A stretch of DNA of 64,000 nucleotides from Pachypanchax playfairii (lineage: Eukaryota; Chordata; Actinopteri; Cyprinodontiformes; Aplocheilidae), in the NCBI GenBank assembly GCA_006937955.1, contig SSNP01000092.1, forward strand, positions 878,843 through 942,842. Reading direction: 5' to 3'. Numbering within the stretch: the first letter of the stretch is position 1; every line of letters begins with the position of its first letter. Made by a program: the position numbers and the translations under genes. The notes under the pieces are model-generated. The model worked only from the letters and a program-made list of their open reading frames with translations, searched no databases and was not told where the DNA came from. Shown here in pieces: positions 11,306-23,850 of the stretch.

Positions 11306-13040
11306 GTTTTCTCTGTTCACCAGGAGGTTGCAGAGAGCAGATGTCCGTCTGTCTGCAGAGCTGCTGCCAAGTGGGTCTGGAGGGTCTGCAGGGCAGCCAC
11401 AGACAACAAGGGCCCAAATGGTGCGACAAAAGATGTGCAGGAAACTCCTCTCCGCCTGGGTGAGCCACAGAAAGAGTCTCCGCTTCTCTGCCAGCCTGTA
11501 GGGGAACTCACAACCCGAGCCAGAGCGGCTTCAGCACAGCCATGTGTTCCAGGCATGGGGCTGCCTTGTGTTGTGTGCACACAAATATACAGTCTGGACA
11601 CATGCATATTGTAGGAATGCGCACTTGCAGTCCAATCAGATCCACCTGCACACACCCACCCATAAATCCATCTATTTTATTTTATTTCATTTTATTTATT
11701 TTGCACCCGAGGTGATCTAAAGTCCGAAGTGGCTCTGATAGTGTTCCAAGCACAGGTGGACAGCATGGCCCGAGCTGAACGGGGCGCACCGAACCGTAAA
11801 CAATGATATAAATGTCTGGCAAATAAATTGGCTAGTTAACAATCTTTTGACTGCTCTAACCTCTGAGCTTTTGTCCGGTTCTATCGATCAGCCAGCTGTT
11901 CCTGGCTTTTGTACTGCGGGAGGGCTGAATGGACACAGCCGGCGAAGAAGTTTTTTTTTCCTTTTCCTGCTTTTCAACTTCTTTACATCAGCCAAATAAA
12001 TGAATAAAAACCTTCTCCAGAATACCAGATCTCGCTCTCGAGGAGGCTTCTGACTGACACCTCCCCTTGGCTGTCTGTGTTCACGTGTTGATGGTTTACA
12101 TTATGTCAGTGGTAATTTGGATAGACATGAATTCTGTCCCAATATTGAAATAATTGCATGTTAAATAACAACAACAGCAAAAAAAAAAAAAAGAAAAAAA
12201 AAATGCTGAGAATTACAGAGGAGTTGATGGTGTCTTATTCTGAAAGGAGACGCAGTTAATGATCCATCAATCAGCGCTGGTCTAACTGGTAAATTCTCCT
12301 TCTGGTTGAGGTTTTGCAGAAAGTCCTGCTGCTTAAACAAAACAACCAGAACAAGCTTTTTATTTACAGATTCTTTTTTAGATTTGGATTTCCCAGATTG
12401 CTTCAAACTACATATAACAAATCGAGATAATGGCATATTTTGGCATCTGTGGGGAGAGGTTTTTTTTATTATTTACTTTCACTGAGCTCACACTTTGTCA
12501 GCTTGAGCGGCAGAATAAGAGACAGGCGGGCGAACGCAGTCATACAAAGTGAAGTACTTAGGATTAGGCTGTGGCTCTTCAAGTTTCAGTAATTATCCTC
12601 CTGCAGGCATTCTTGTTGTGTTGGATAATAATGGAAGTGCGGGTGTACGCCTGTCACTGCTCAAGTGTGGGTGGAGGAATTGCCGGCGAGCGTCTCCCGG
12701 ACAGAGAAATGTTTGCTTTTCTGTTATGTCACCAGCAGTAACTTGTTTTTGTTCTCTGCCTGCAGTTAAAAGCTGGAAAACAAGTCTGATTTTTTTGTAA
12801 TGTTTCAGCAGAGGATGTGATAATGCAGGATGCGCTCAGGAAGTGAGAATATGTGTTTTTGAAGTGTTTGTGTTTCTGGCGTTAAAACGCACGTTTTCAT
12901 CATCATTTGACTGATAATGTCTGCAGGATGCCTCAAACAGGAAATCTGACAGGAAAACCTTTTTATTGTTTATTTGATGCTTTTGTAGTTTTTTTTTAAG
13001 TTTCTCTCCTGTTCAAATATTAGAAAGATGTCTTTATCCT
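11306..13040. other. Unassigned intergenic DNA
   Basis: No gene or clear repeat family. Short T-rich (11676-11702) and A-rich (12178-12203) tracts occur. The block 12480-12720 is of mixed composition and could be regulatory, but nothing specific is recognised. Confidence 0.35.
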
Positions 13041-13480
13041 GCAGAGGAAACACAAAGATTTAATTAAGAGTCACTGCAATTTCCCAGAGGAGAGATTGTC
13101 TTCTTCCATTAACTTAGTTTATCATATAATAAAGAGGTTGCCTTGTCCTTCCCTACCCAGACAATTGGTTTTAATCAGCCAGCAGGTCTTTCATGGCTGG
13201 TAATTTATGCTAAATTGACAAGGGTGGAGGATATCATGGAAAATCATTATGACAGGCCTCAGGTCACTTGCTGTCACCGTCCTGTTTCATCCCGTCCACA
13301 GAGCTCACGGTCAACAACAAACAGAAGGAATGGCAGTTAAATGTGATGGACATATTGGAGACGGTGCAAGTCACATTTTCAAAGATTATGTGTGAGATAT
13401 TTGATGGAGCTTACAAAACGTCTTGGCATGTGACCATCCGTGTAATGGATTGGTTTAAAGGAGAGTGATGTGTATTTGCA
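13041..13480. promoter_or_regulatory. Candidate conserved noncoding element
   Basis: Repeat-poor, balanced-composition block with no coding frame. It contains CCTTGTCCTT, ACAATTGG, TTTAATCAGCC and TAATTTATG words. It lies in the presumed sp8 desert. The call rests on texture alone; conservation was not tested. Confidence 0.25.
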
Positions 13481-14090
13481 GAGCAGATAACAATCCAAAT
13501 AATTCAACTGGAAATAAAAAAGCTATTGTGTTTGAAATGGGATTCTTTGGAAAGTTAGGCTTAATTAATATAATATTTATTGTTAATAGATGAATGACGT
13601 CAGTTTGGAGAAATAGAGTTTAACTCTGACTGACAAGCTGATGGCCAGTTTAAAAAAGCCCAAACTCAAAGTGAACTGCTGCAGTCGTTAAATAACCTCA
13701 GTCTCAAACATTTGAGCCGTTCATGTGAATAAACCTGTATGATATTTATTTTATTTCCCATTACAAGTTTATTCACATGTTCATCTAGTAGCATTAGCAG
13801 TAGCACGCCGCGCCCATGTATCACTGACAGCAGTTTATCAGCTAATTTTAACATCAGCAATGAGTCTTAGGATCACTTTTACCTTGCTCGGATTTGCTGT
13901 CAGTTTTTCCATTTGGTCAGAAACAAACTATATTACTTAACTGTTCGTAAACTTTTCCCAGAAATCCATTTAAAAGAAAAGGCCATCTCAAACTCATCGG
14001 AATCAAAAATAGCACGTAAAACAATTCAAAAAGGTATGTGTTGACTTTTGATTTCACATGTCGACTGCAAGTGTGAACCAACACATCGTG
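13481..14090. other. Unassigned intergenic DNA
   Basis: AT-rich, no gene or recognised repeat. Confidence 0.4.
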
Positions 14091-14134
14091 GGGTGAGGTG
14101 GGGTGAGGTGGGGTGAGGTGGGTGGGTGGGGGGG
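14091..14134. repeat. G-rich 10-bp minisatellite (GGGTGAGGTG x3)
   Basis: Three perfect copies of GGGTGAGGTG at 14091-14120 run into GGTGGGTGGGGGGG. The G-runs could fold as a G-quadruplex on the plus strand. Confidence 0.85.
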
Positions 14135-14169
14135 TGATGCACCGTGAAGACAGGATGAGCAGAAAGCCT

Positions 14170-14640
14170 GGGCTCACTTCTGGCCTTGCAATTTAATCAC
14201 TGTATACCCAGGGAAGTATTGACAGTTGTCCTGTGGAAGCTATTAAAGTTGCTGTCCAAGGTTAAATGAAATTGCAGTTTATCAGGGCAGCATTGAGAAA
14301 ATAAGGGAATCTGCTCATGGCTGTTGATTAATGTGGAGCGTGATCAACACAAGGGGTTCATTAAGCTATACATCACCAGGGTAATTTAACATGTCATAGC
14401 GCCTGCTGTCGCTCCCCTTCACACGTTGTGTTGTGCATTCACTTTGTTTGGTGTGTGCGCGCAAAAGGTTTGCGTGTTGAAGTCGTGACCTCACATTTTT
14501 TAGACGTGCTTGTGCATATCCTTGATTTTGCATGATCAAACTGCACAATGTCATGTTTTATTACTGCAGATCTCACCGAAACCTCAATCAAATGCATCTT
14601 CATGAATGAGGGGAAATATAAATAGCAGGGTAGATTTTAC
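14170..14640. promoter_or_regulatory. Candidate conserved noncoding element
   Basis: Repeat-poor block with many short developmental-type words (GATTAATG, TTAATCAC, CATTAAGC, GGTTAAATG) and no coding frame. Low-confidence regulatory candidate in the sp8 desert. Confidence 0.25.
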
Positions 14641-14869
14641 AAGCTCGTGTTGCCAGTTTTAATTCATGTCTTGGCATGTAAAATTATAAGAAAAGTGTTT
14701 TAGAGCCTCCTCCTTCCAGGTCTCTGTCTATCTCATAACATACCTGCGACTGACAACACAAGTATGCTAATCAGGCCCTGGGATCCTAAGCTGTGGCTCT
14801 CTTCTTCTCTCTTCTTCTTCTTCTTCTTTCTGTCTGGTGTTTTGTTTACTTGTGGGGTAATTGATGGTA

Positions 14870-15030
14870 CTTGAGGGACAAGCGTGAGTTAGACATGAAT
14901 CATGGGCGACGGGGCTCCTGATAAGGAGCTGAAAGTCGCCTGTAATTAAGCCGGGCACTGGAGACCAATTGTTTGCAGAATGATTTGGTCGGGGCTAATT
15001 GACACTAATTGTTTAATCAGATTTTTTTTA
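14870..15030. promoter_or_regulatory. Candidate enhancer core with paired homeodomain sites
   Basis: Contains TGTAATTAAG (14941-14950), ACCAATTG, and two CTAATTG sites at 14995-15001 and 15005-15011, whose starts are exactly 10 bp apart. TAATTG is the core of many homeodomain sites. Function is inferred. Confidence 0.3.
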
Positions 15031-16258
15031 ACCCTTCATAGTGCAAGGCCTGTTCTCCCTGTGATCCAATCAAGATGGAAAGAAGGAAGCTCAGACTCTG
15101 GTACATGCACATATTCTGATAGATGTATGCATGTACCAGAATATAGTATTTTTGTATAAATTTAAGCTATGAAGGATTTTTAACATGACTGTCTGTAGAC
15201 TTCCTGTTTAGGTTCTTGTTACATTTGGCAAAAGCTCATAAATTAGTGCAACAATTCTTGTGATCTTCCCAGATTCTCACCTGAAACTGTCTTCTGTTAG
15301 CATTGGATGATTAACAGTTCTGACATTTTGTTGCAGCAGTGACTGAATCATAAAGCAAAGTGACGCTGTTGGAGAAAATGTGACATTTTGGTTTTTATGA
15401 GTGCAGTTTAGCAACAAAAGTCATCAGTTTTAAGGTGCGTTCAATGACATGTTACAGTGAGGTGACTTATATATGAGCTTTTAAACCAATGTTTAGCTCC
15501 TTCTGCCATGATTTTCTTTGATAGTTTATGTGTGGATACTGAGTTTAAAGGTCATTTTTGATTAAACAAAGAAAGTAAATGGCTAAAGAGGCAGAAAAAA
15601 AGAAATTTTAAAGTACAGACAAGGAGGATGACACTGAGAGGAGGTAAACAGGTGACTGAAAGGAAACCAGAGGAAGGTGATTACTATTTGACTAACTGGA
15701 GGTGTGATGAGTTGATGAGGCACAGGTGTGATGGGCTGTGGGATCAGGGAGAAGAGGGAACAAACGGAACACCGGAGAGCAGGATGAGCTCTAATAAAAA
15801 GCTTAACAATGAGATTACATTTAGATTAAAACTCAAAAGAGACAAGAAAGCAATTAAGACAAAAATGTCTTAAAAATATAAATTTAGATGGTCTGATGGT
15901 CCATTCAGCTTTCATAAAGCTACAAATTGAAATGTATCGTACTGTTTTTTACAGTTACAGAAATACCCCAGATTACACAGTTTGACACGTCAGTAATTTG
16001 ATTCTCAAAGAGCTGTTAGCTGAAAACTCGACAAACCTGAAGGATGTTGTGTCTCTCACGTTCTGTTTTGGGTCTGTGTTGGATTTTTCCCCCTATTTTC
16101 AAAGACAAGTCATTCATAAACATTTAATCTACTGTAGACAGTATTTTAGACACTTACTGCAAAATAAAGTTTTCATAATTAAGTAAAAGAATGGAATAGA
16201 AAATTTCAGAGGAGGCCTGACTATTCCTTCATAACGAAATTAAAGGTTTCCTGTAATA
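15031..16258. other. Unassigned AT-rich DNA
   Basis: No gene. The short plus-strand ORF at 15628-15873 has no recognisable domain and is judged accidental. Confidence 0.4.
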
Positions 16259-16813
16259 TTAAAGGTCCTGTATCATGCAAAATCAACTTTTTGGTTGTGA
16301 TGTTGTTTCCTTATTTTAAAAAAACTCAGAGTGGTTTTTGGCTTAATTCATGCATTTCTCAGTAATCCTCCTGAATCCTGCGCTCTGAGAAGCTGCTCCA
16401 CGCTCTCCTGGTAAACGATTGACTGTAACATAATGATGTAACAATGTTACACCAGGACCTGCCCAGCATGTCCGCGCTGCCCTTGCAGATTAAACACACA
16501 CGCCCCAAGCTGTGAGAGTCTGAAGCAAGACACTAAGCACCACCGTTTATAAATGTCTCAGTGAAAACGTGCATTTGGCTGTGAGAGTTACCATTTTAGT
16601 CAGGCAGCTCGAGGGGCAGCATTCACAAGGGGGGGGGTCTGAAGTAGAGACGGGATTTTAGGTAAACTGAGTGTTTTATTTCTTAGTTGGAAAATAACTC
16701 AATAATAAAGGTTATGTTTTAGGACAAATGAAGACTATAAGGTAATATTTTATCATATATGTGTCTATCCCAGATGTTGAACGCTGTAAAATAGCAGGAT
16801 ACAGGACCTTTAA
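16259..16813 (-). mobile_element. Nonautonomous DNA-transposon-like element, family A, short copy
   Basis: The ends TTAAAGGTCCTGTATCATG and GGATACAGGACCTTTAA form inverted repeats. The inner blocks match 1923-3016 in the opposite orientation, including the CTGAATCCTGCGCTCTGAG and CAAATGCACGTTTT regions. It is about half as long as the other copy, lacking the GC-rich core. TGTAATA occurs at both flanks (16252-16258 and 16817-16823), perhaps a slightly displaced target duplication. Confidence 0.7.
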
Positions 16814-17029
16814 AGTTGTAATAAAAAAAGACTAAAACTATTAGGCTGTTTTTTCTGAATAAGTACAAACAGTTTGTGAACTCACATCTTTTACATTCTC
16901 CTTTCATTCTTATAGCAAACTGATTTTAACTTGCTGTAATTAAAAACGCAGACAGGAACCCAGAAACCCTTTTTCTAAATGTGTGTGTAGTTAATTTGAA
17001 ATAGACTCGTCAACTTTACTCTGAAAGGC

Positions 17030-17400
17030 AATTTCCCCGAGAAATAATTAAAAGCGCTTTCGAGATCGTGGTGCGATATTTGTTGCTTCTAAATGATAAC
17101 CCAGCAAAACACTCCGAAAACAAATAATTATGATGGCAGCACGGCTTCTGGCAGTGCTTCATCACCAGCCCTTGTTTCAGAGAAGACTTATTATAAGTTG
17201 AGGCTGCAGCACATGAGAAGATCTGCTCCGGTGAGATTAAATGATGAAGCAGAGCAGATAATTAGAGACAAGTCTTCCTTCTCCATCTGATTAAACCCAG
17301 CAAGTCGCAGAGTAACGAGCTGGTGATGGGTGGAGCTGAACACATGAACATGAGATCTAACATCATTACATTAAACGGCAATTAGACCTGTAGCTTTTTT
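17030..17400. promoter_or_regulatory. Candidate conserved noncoding element
   Basis: Repeat-poor block with AAATAATTAAAAG, AAATAATTATGATGG, CAGATAATTAGAG and similar TAAT-bearing words. No coding signal is seen. Confidence 0.25.
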
Positions 17401-17699
17401 AATTAACACAAACTATGATGGGAAATTAATAATGATTAGTAGGCCAGCTGCAGAAACATTAAAAATCACTAGTCTGGATAGGTTGAACCACAGTGAAGAG
17501 GTCGGACTGGCCTGAGAAGGTAACAGTCGTGATGTCAAGGTTAAAAAAACGACAACATTTTCTTGCTGGTAAAGAATGAGAGAAACATTCAAGGCTGTCT
17601 GTAAAAAGGCTTAAATGATTGTTTTTACAGATGAAATAGTTGAAGCTCGGAGCTTTAGAATATAAATTCATTTTGATTAAATTAATTTTTAATTATAAA

Positions 17700-18812
17700 G
17701 AATCATTTCATAACAGAGGTTACGTCAAGGCACTTTACAGATAGTCAATTGATTAAAAAATCTTGGTTAAGGAACCTCCATCCTGAGCAGCACGATTGGC
17801 GACAGAGGAAAGGAATGACTCCATTTTAACAGGAAGAAACCTCTAGCAGAACCAGATTCAGGATGGGCGGCCTTCTGCAATAGCCGACTGGGGTCTGAAC
17901 TGATAGGAAAGAGACACAGACAAAACACCGATGGATTTGGGCCAGTTGTTGTGTCAATGAAAAGATAATCAGAGATAAAGTTAATAGCAGCAACAATAAT
18001 AAATAAAAACACAAACGTTTAGGCAGCAGAGTGAAGAAATGTGGTCAGTATGTCCTCCGGCAGTCTGAGCAGCATAACTAAAGGGATGGATCTTGACAAC
18101 CTAATCTAACACTAACTGTAGGATTGTGTAAAAAGGAAGGTTTTAAGTCTATTCTTAAAGCTACACAAGGATAAAAAGTGGAAGCTGGTTCCACCGGAGA
18201 GGAGCCTGATAACTAAAAGCTCTTCCTCCCATTCTACTTAGGAACTACAAGCAGACCTGCAGTCTGAGAGCGAAGTGCTCTATTAGGAACATATGGAAAA
18301 ATAAGATCTTTAATATAAGCTGGAGCTTGGTCGTTTAGAGCTTTATATGTGAGAAGTAAATGAAGTGATGCTAAAACTGGAGAAATATGATCTCTCCTTC
18401 TAACTCTCATCAGATCTCTGGCAGCAGTATTTTGGATCAGCTGGAGGCCTTTAACAGAACTATTAGAACATCCTGATGATAAAGAATTACAATAATCAAG
18501 TCTAGAAGTAATAAATGCGTGAACTAAAGTTTCTGCATCTCTTTGATTCAAAATGCTCCTAATTTTAGCAACATTACGCAGGTGGAAGTAGGCCGTCCTG
18601 GTAACATGCTTTATATGAGAACTAAAAGACATGTCCTGATCAAAGATAACACCCAGGTTCTTTACCTTCTTGTCGGAGGACAAATTAATGCCTTCCAACA
18701 TAGACTACACAGCTCTATCACAACCTCTGTCTTGTCTGAGTTTAAAAGCAAAAATTCAGTGTCATCCAAGATTTTACATCATTAAGACATGCTTGTAATC
18801 TCTGCAGCTGGT
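17700..18812 (-). mobile_element. 5'-truncated L2-like (Maui-type) non-LTR retrotransposon, 3' part
   Basis: A minus-strand frame at 18234-18701 (155 codons) carries the C-terminal part of a LINE reverse transcriptase: NLGVIFDQDMSF, VTRTAYFHLRN, DYCNSLSSGC, HISPVLASLH and a closing RSQTAGLLVVPK. Fish L2/Maui elements share these blocks. Downstream (17728-18230, minus) is the typical 3' region with the AACAGGAAGAAACCTCTAGC-type stretch on the plus strand. Relative to family members the segment between SLH and LLTYKALN is shortened by an internal in-frame deletion. The RT core and endonuclease are absent, so the copy is dead. The left and right limits are approximate. Confidence 0.85.
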
Positions 18813-19780
18813 TGGTTTATATTTATATTAATCAGTTTGTTAATTCTAACATATAATCATAGACAGCAAGACTTCTTGTTTTATGTCCTTGAGGATGTTT
18901 CACTTTTCATCCGAGGAGCTTTCACTGACATAAAAACCTCCTGAGTGGAAATCCTGACATTTTATATGTGAAAACATGTTCAAATAACATGTCACATGAC
19001 ATCAAATTTATAAAAAAGGGAAAACATGTTTTACATTTAACACATTTGTTCACTTTCCTGCAACCACATTGGTCACGTTATTACTTTAAAATGTTCTAGT
19101 GGCACAAGAAACATGTGTAGAACATGTTTTACAAGCAGACTGGAAAGTTCGTATGATTTTTTTCCCCTAAGGGAGTGAATAGAATAGTGAAAAGAGTGAA
19201 TCTAGGTGAAAAATAGATCTGTTCGTCATTCAGCTCAGTATTTTTGAGGCTGTGAAGTGTTGATGAACCTAAGGTTCAAAATCACAACTTTAAATTTCAG
19301 AATTAGTGCAAAACAACACACTCTGTGATTTTAAGCTTTTTTTTAAATATGTAAATTGAAAAAAAAAGAAAAACATATTGTAAGAACTTAAAAAATATCA
19401 ACAATATACTTTTTCATTTACAACATGTTTCTGTTTTATATTTGATGGAAATAAAGAACTCCTGCTTTTTGGAAGGATCCCTACTACATTTACACCTCTG
19501 TTTAAGAATAATGCTTCATTTCTTTCATCAAAGCCAAAGCTTAAAAACAAAAGTAACTTTAAATTTCAAACTTTTCTAAAAAGTCAAATAATTTAGAGAG
19601 GATACAAAAATAGTCAAAATCAACATTCCTTTTGATCACTTAAAGTGCCATTTGCATATAAAACTGAACCCAATTTGGACACATGGTTGACAACTGGAAA
19701 ATTATTTTAGTCCTGCACGTTAGTCCCATTTCAATTAGCATTTATCTTGTCCACGTCACTTTTCTATAAAGTTTTCTGAT
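18813..19780. other. Unassigned AT-rich DNA with CATGT-type words
   Basis: Positions 18960-19140 are rich in ACATGT/CATGTT words, similar in texture to 40200-40690, suggesting remnants of the same degenerate repeat. An octamer-like CATTTGCATATAAAA lies at 19649-19663. No gene. Confidence 0.35.
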
Positions 19781-20130
19781 TTATTGTTGAAGGCTGCCTT
19801 TACTTTGTGCTAATAATTGGATGCTATTGAAAGGATGGGTTTCATTGATTTTGTGGATGACTGGGAGCATTACTAGCTCAAACCATAGATTGTCCGCAAG
19901 GTCTGTGTTGAGCTGGGATCGATGCCGGTGAATCTTCCCCTCTGGTTTTTATTTACTTCTGTCTCCATTGATTGAAACATGCAATAGTTCAGGGGCTATT
20001 ATCACACACTGACGCTAAGTTTCCCTGTCTCTTCATTGAAATAGCTCCCTCTGTTCCTCTGCAATATCTCACTCCAGCAAGTGCTCCCATCTTTCCCTTT
20101 CTAAGTAATGAGTTAAGAGTATTGCTATGA
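19780..20130. promoter_or_regulatory. Candidate conserved noncoding element
   Basis: Repeat-poor block with TGCTAATAATTGG, TTTCATTGATTTTG and CATCAATCATG words and no coding frame. Confidence 0.25.
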
Positions 20131-20369
20131 CCTGTAAACATCAATCATGGGGAAAGAGGGGAGACAGTGACTAACTGCACCAGCAAGAGGGGAATGAAAT
20201 GAAATGAAAGGATATAATAAAAGAAACATCCAGCTTGGGGGAGAAACTGAAATAAACAATACTGAAGCTGTATGCGGATAATCTTTCAGTGATTGCTTCG
20301 GCGGAAAGTGAATAATTTGAGTTTGGCTTTTTTTTTTCTTTGGAGACCAAGAAACTAAAACTTTTGTAC

Positions 20370-20960
20370 ATTCATTGAAAATTCAGTGGACTTTTCCCAA
20401 ATCCAATTCAGTCTAGAAAAACAAAGAAACCAAAAACAACCCCAAAGCCATGAATTTTTTATTCACCTGCTAAAATTAAATGTCTTACAAACAGATAGCT
20501 TGCCCAATTTTCCTTGTTATAGCTGCCGCGTTGGATTGTTTTGGCAATACAACATAGAGACGGTCCGGTTCAAGTGGCCTACCCCACGTTTACATATCTT
20601 ATTTCCTGACGAGACACCAGAAAGGTCAGCATCCTATCCAACTGGGACTGTGGTGATTGAATGTAATCAGGATGTACTTGTTATTCTGAGTGCTGGGCCT
20701 TTCTTTTATTTGCTGGCCCAGAAGTTAATTTCCCTGGTGACCTTTGTGTAATAAAACAGTATTATCTGTTTCTGGAGCCACAACAAGGAAGCAAATTAGC
20801 TTCCTTAGGAGCGTTTTGTCACAGAGGAGATCAGTTAAAAGTTTATTTACCTTAATTAGATTAAAGGAGCAGTAAAGGCATGTGTCTAGGCATCATCCTT
20901 TGTCTCCTTGCATTATCTAATTGTCCCAGTAACTGAATTGGACAATGCAGTTTACATTTA
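20370..20960. promoter_or_regulatory. Candidate conserved noncoding element
   Basis: Repeat-poor block of mixed composition. It has a SOX/TCF-like CATCCTTTGTCTCC near 20895, TTACCTTAATTAGATTAAAG near 20846 and ATCTAATTGTCCC near 20915. The plus-strand ORF at 20386-20751 lacks any domain and is judged accidental. Confidence 0.28.
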
Positions 20961-21999
20961 CCAAACAAATTGTTCTGACAATGTTTTTCTGGTTTTCAGT
21001 CATTAAACCTAAAAAGATCAGTTAGATTTTTTGAAGAAGGTTTGGGTGGAAAAAACTTAATAAGGAACTGTGGATAGCTCTTTATACCACCTCAGTTTGG
21101 AGAAAAAGAGAATAATGCTGACCAGATAAACTAGCAAACAGCTAATGTGAGCAGGGCTGAGATCAAAGTGGACAAAAACAAAAACTTCACACTCAAATAT
21201 CACCAAAAACAATAATTTATAAACCTTAACATTGCTGTCAAGTTTTGTAGACATGATTATCCCATCAGAAACATGATAGTGCTGCTGGAGTGCCACAAAC
21301 TGCAGCTGCTATTTCTGCTAACAGATAACCAGGAAATTCTACCCCGGTAATAACGTGACAGTGACTTAATTTAAAGTTTTATTGAAACATGAACCAGTAC
21401 GAATGTTTTAGAACTTGAGAGGTTTTAAAAACGGCAGCAATCCACTTTGGTCGTCATCACTCCCAAACTAGCTGTTAGCTTTAGCTGTTAGCTTGTCATC
21501 CCATGTCAGAATTTCTATTCTACACTGACTCTGTTCAAAGATCAGCATACAACAGGTGAGATATTAAATGTTTTATAACTTTTCCACAGATTTTCACCTG
21601 AGAGAGATGGAAAAAAAAATGTCTGAAGGTGTTTTGTGGTTCCTTGATTCGAGCAAACTGTGCATCTTGATTTATTGTTTGTAAAGGGACTGTTGATTTC
21701 TCACAGTCCCGCACGAACATTTGCCACCTGATACTCAGGAATTTCTCTAATCCTTCTCTCAACTTTTCGTGGGAGTGACACTTCCCTTTTAAACCGGATT
21801 GTTTTTGTTCTGAGTACACTCAGATAAACTCACGTGAATTTCTAACATTTTAAATATATTTTTTAATATATATTCCTAGTTTTATGAACCTTTTTGAAAA
21901 AGTGATACATGTGAACAATAGGCTTGTTGGCTTTTTAATTAGATTTCTTTTTTGGACAACAGAACAATACTTACACTCCACAGATCTGTTTGCTGTTTT
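20961..21999. other. Unassigned DNA with degenerate repeat fragments
   Basis: Segment 21080-21500 shares words with 31368-31400 and 51387-51440 (CTCA[CG]TTTGGAGAAAAAG; GCAGCAATC[CT][AG]CTTT; TAGCTGTTAGCTTGTCA). This points to an old dispersed repeat that cannot be named. Confidence 0.35.
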
Positions 22000-22980
22000 A
22001 AATATATCCCATAGCTGTTGCGGACGAATGGTGAATGTGAGAGGAGAGGCCGTGAGCTATGGAGGCCAAAGTGAATGCAATGCTTTACTGACCCGAGGAA
22101 TCTCTTTTATTACGGGCTCTTTGTGCCTCTCCCTCCGCTGCTCTGTCAGGCCATTCAGAGCCAGTGGCAGCCACCTACATTATATCCTGGATAGGCAGGA
22201 CATTCATGCCTTTTTAACCCATTGTCCTTCCCCCCGGGGTGAGGGCCCAGAGCGGGATGTGAGAACCCCAGGCTGGGTATTGTGTCCCTCTGCGCTCTTC
22301 ACACACCCGGCGGGGGACTTCCTTTCTGGTGTCACCGAAACCTGTGTGGTGTAATCCGCAGCTCCCCGCTGAGCAGGATGGAAAGGTTATTAAAAGCGCC
22401 TCTAATGTCTCGTTAATAAATCGCTTCCATTTTCCGCTTCATTTCGAAGTAATCGTGTTGGGAGTGTGGATAGGAAGGAATGTGTACCAGTTCTCATGTT
22501 TTCAGTATCAAAGCAGCATAAAAAAATTAGCATTTCTTTCTCTCGCGTTTTTTTTATTTTTTTATTTTTATTGTCAGCAACACATACAGTATCACAGCCA
22601 CACAAGCACAGATCCATTAGAGATGTGACCCTCGCATTAAAGATCGAGCACCTCGACTTCTGTGTGACAGGGTCAACCTACGAGGTGTTGATGCCGCTGT
22701 GATTGTCAGAGGGGACATTTTTTTTAAACGTAGCGAGAGGTTTCGCTTTAATGGTGTCTTATGCCGTGACCCGGTGGATGCTGCTTTCAGCTCTCCTCTG
22801 GGGGTAGCTCTTTAAAACTGCGGAGGTCACTTGAGTTAGAGTGCTGCTGTGTTTCGAGGTTAGAGAGCAGAGGTCCCCACAGTGTGATATCACAAGCACT
22901 CTCCATGATGCGTTAAGGATGCTGATGCCTCTGATTGCCACAGTGGGACCTGGAGGTGAGGCTAGGACTGCTGGGGTAAT
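22000..22980. promoter_or_regulatory. Candidate conserved noncoding block
   Basis: GC-balanced, repeat-poor stretch with long unique segments (22010-22480 and 22600-22980) separated by a short T-rich run. It includes GTTAATAAATCGC near 22412 and CATTAAAGATCG near 22634. The short ORFs show no domains. Confidence 0.25.
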
Positions 22981-23850
22981 CCCATTAACGCTGACTCCTG
23001 TAGCCCTTTTTCCCAGTGTGTGTATGTGAATGTGTGTGTTTCAGAGCAGGAGCCAAGGAGACGGTGTTAGTGTGTGAGTGAGCCAGGGGGTTGGCCCAAA
23101 AGACATTAGCCTGCCCCAGAGGTTAAAGTACAGAAAATATGAAAATACAAGCGGTGTGTTCTTCAGACATGTGCTTCGCTCCTGTCTCCAGTTTCTCTCC
23201 TGGAGTCACTAATTTCTGTCAAAAGTCAAATCGATCTGCTTCAAAGTTTGTTAACAACTCTATTTGCTCAACTTTACTTTAAAACCACATCTTTTATTTG
23301 AATCTTGTCTTTGGGCAAAATTTGTTGTAGTTATTTTTCACATTTTTAGAACGGCCTCTAATATGAAGTGCAGACAGTTAATACTAATCCTGAAATGTGT
23401 TTGAACAGACATTTTTTGCGTCCGAGGAACTCAGTGGACATGAATAAAAGGAACAGATACTTTCCACAGATCTGTAAGGACCAGAACGCGTGTAACAGAA
23501 ACTAGACTACACATGCCACTGGTCGATTAGCCTCAGTTATTAGGTGGGTCTCACGTTTTTTTTGTTCACAAGAATTAAGCCCAAAGTGCTTCAGTTACCT
23601 TGGTTAAGACAAATAAACACTGATTGACAAGCTAAACAAATACTAGTGTGGACTGAATCCATCTGAAAACAACTCTGGTCTAACTCTAATCCACATGACG
23701 TTATTATGACAGAAATATTCTGTAATCCCAAACTGCTATGGAAGTGTACAGCGAGCGGCTGCTTACACTATTAGCATTTCAAACAATCCTGCTTGTTCAT
23801 ATAAATAACCATGTCATGACATTGACTATGATTTTAGAAATTTTCAAAAT
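22981..23850. other. Unassigned intergenic DNA
   Basis: No gene or clear repeat. Confidence 0.4.

Noticed and set aside
18234..18701. 155-codon ORF as a host gene
   Set aside because: Sequence motifs are those of an L2-like reverse transcriptase C-terminus, so it is a retrotransposon fragment.
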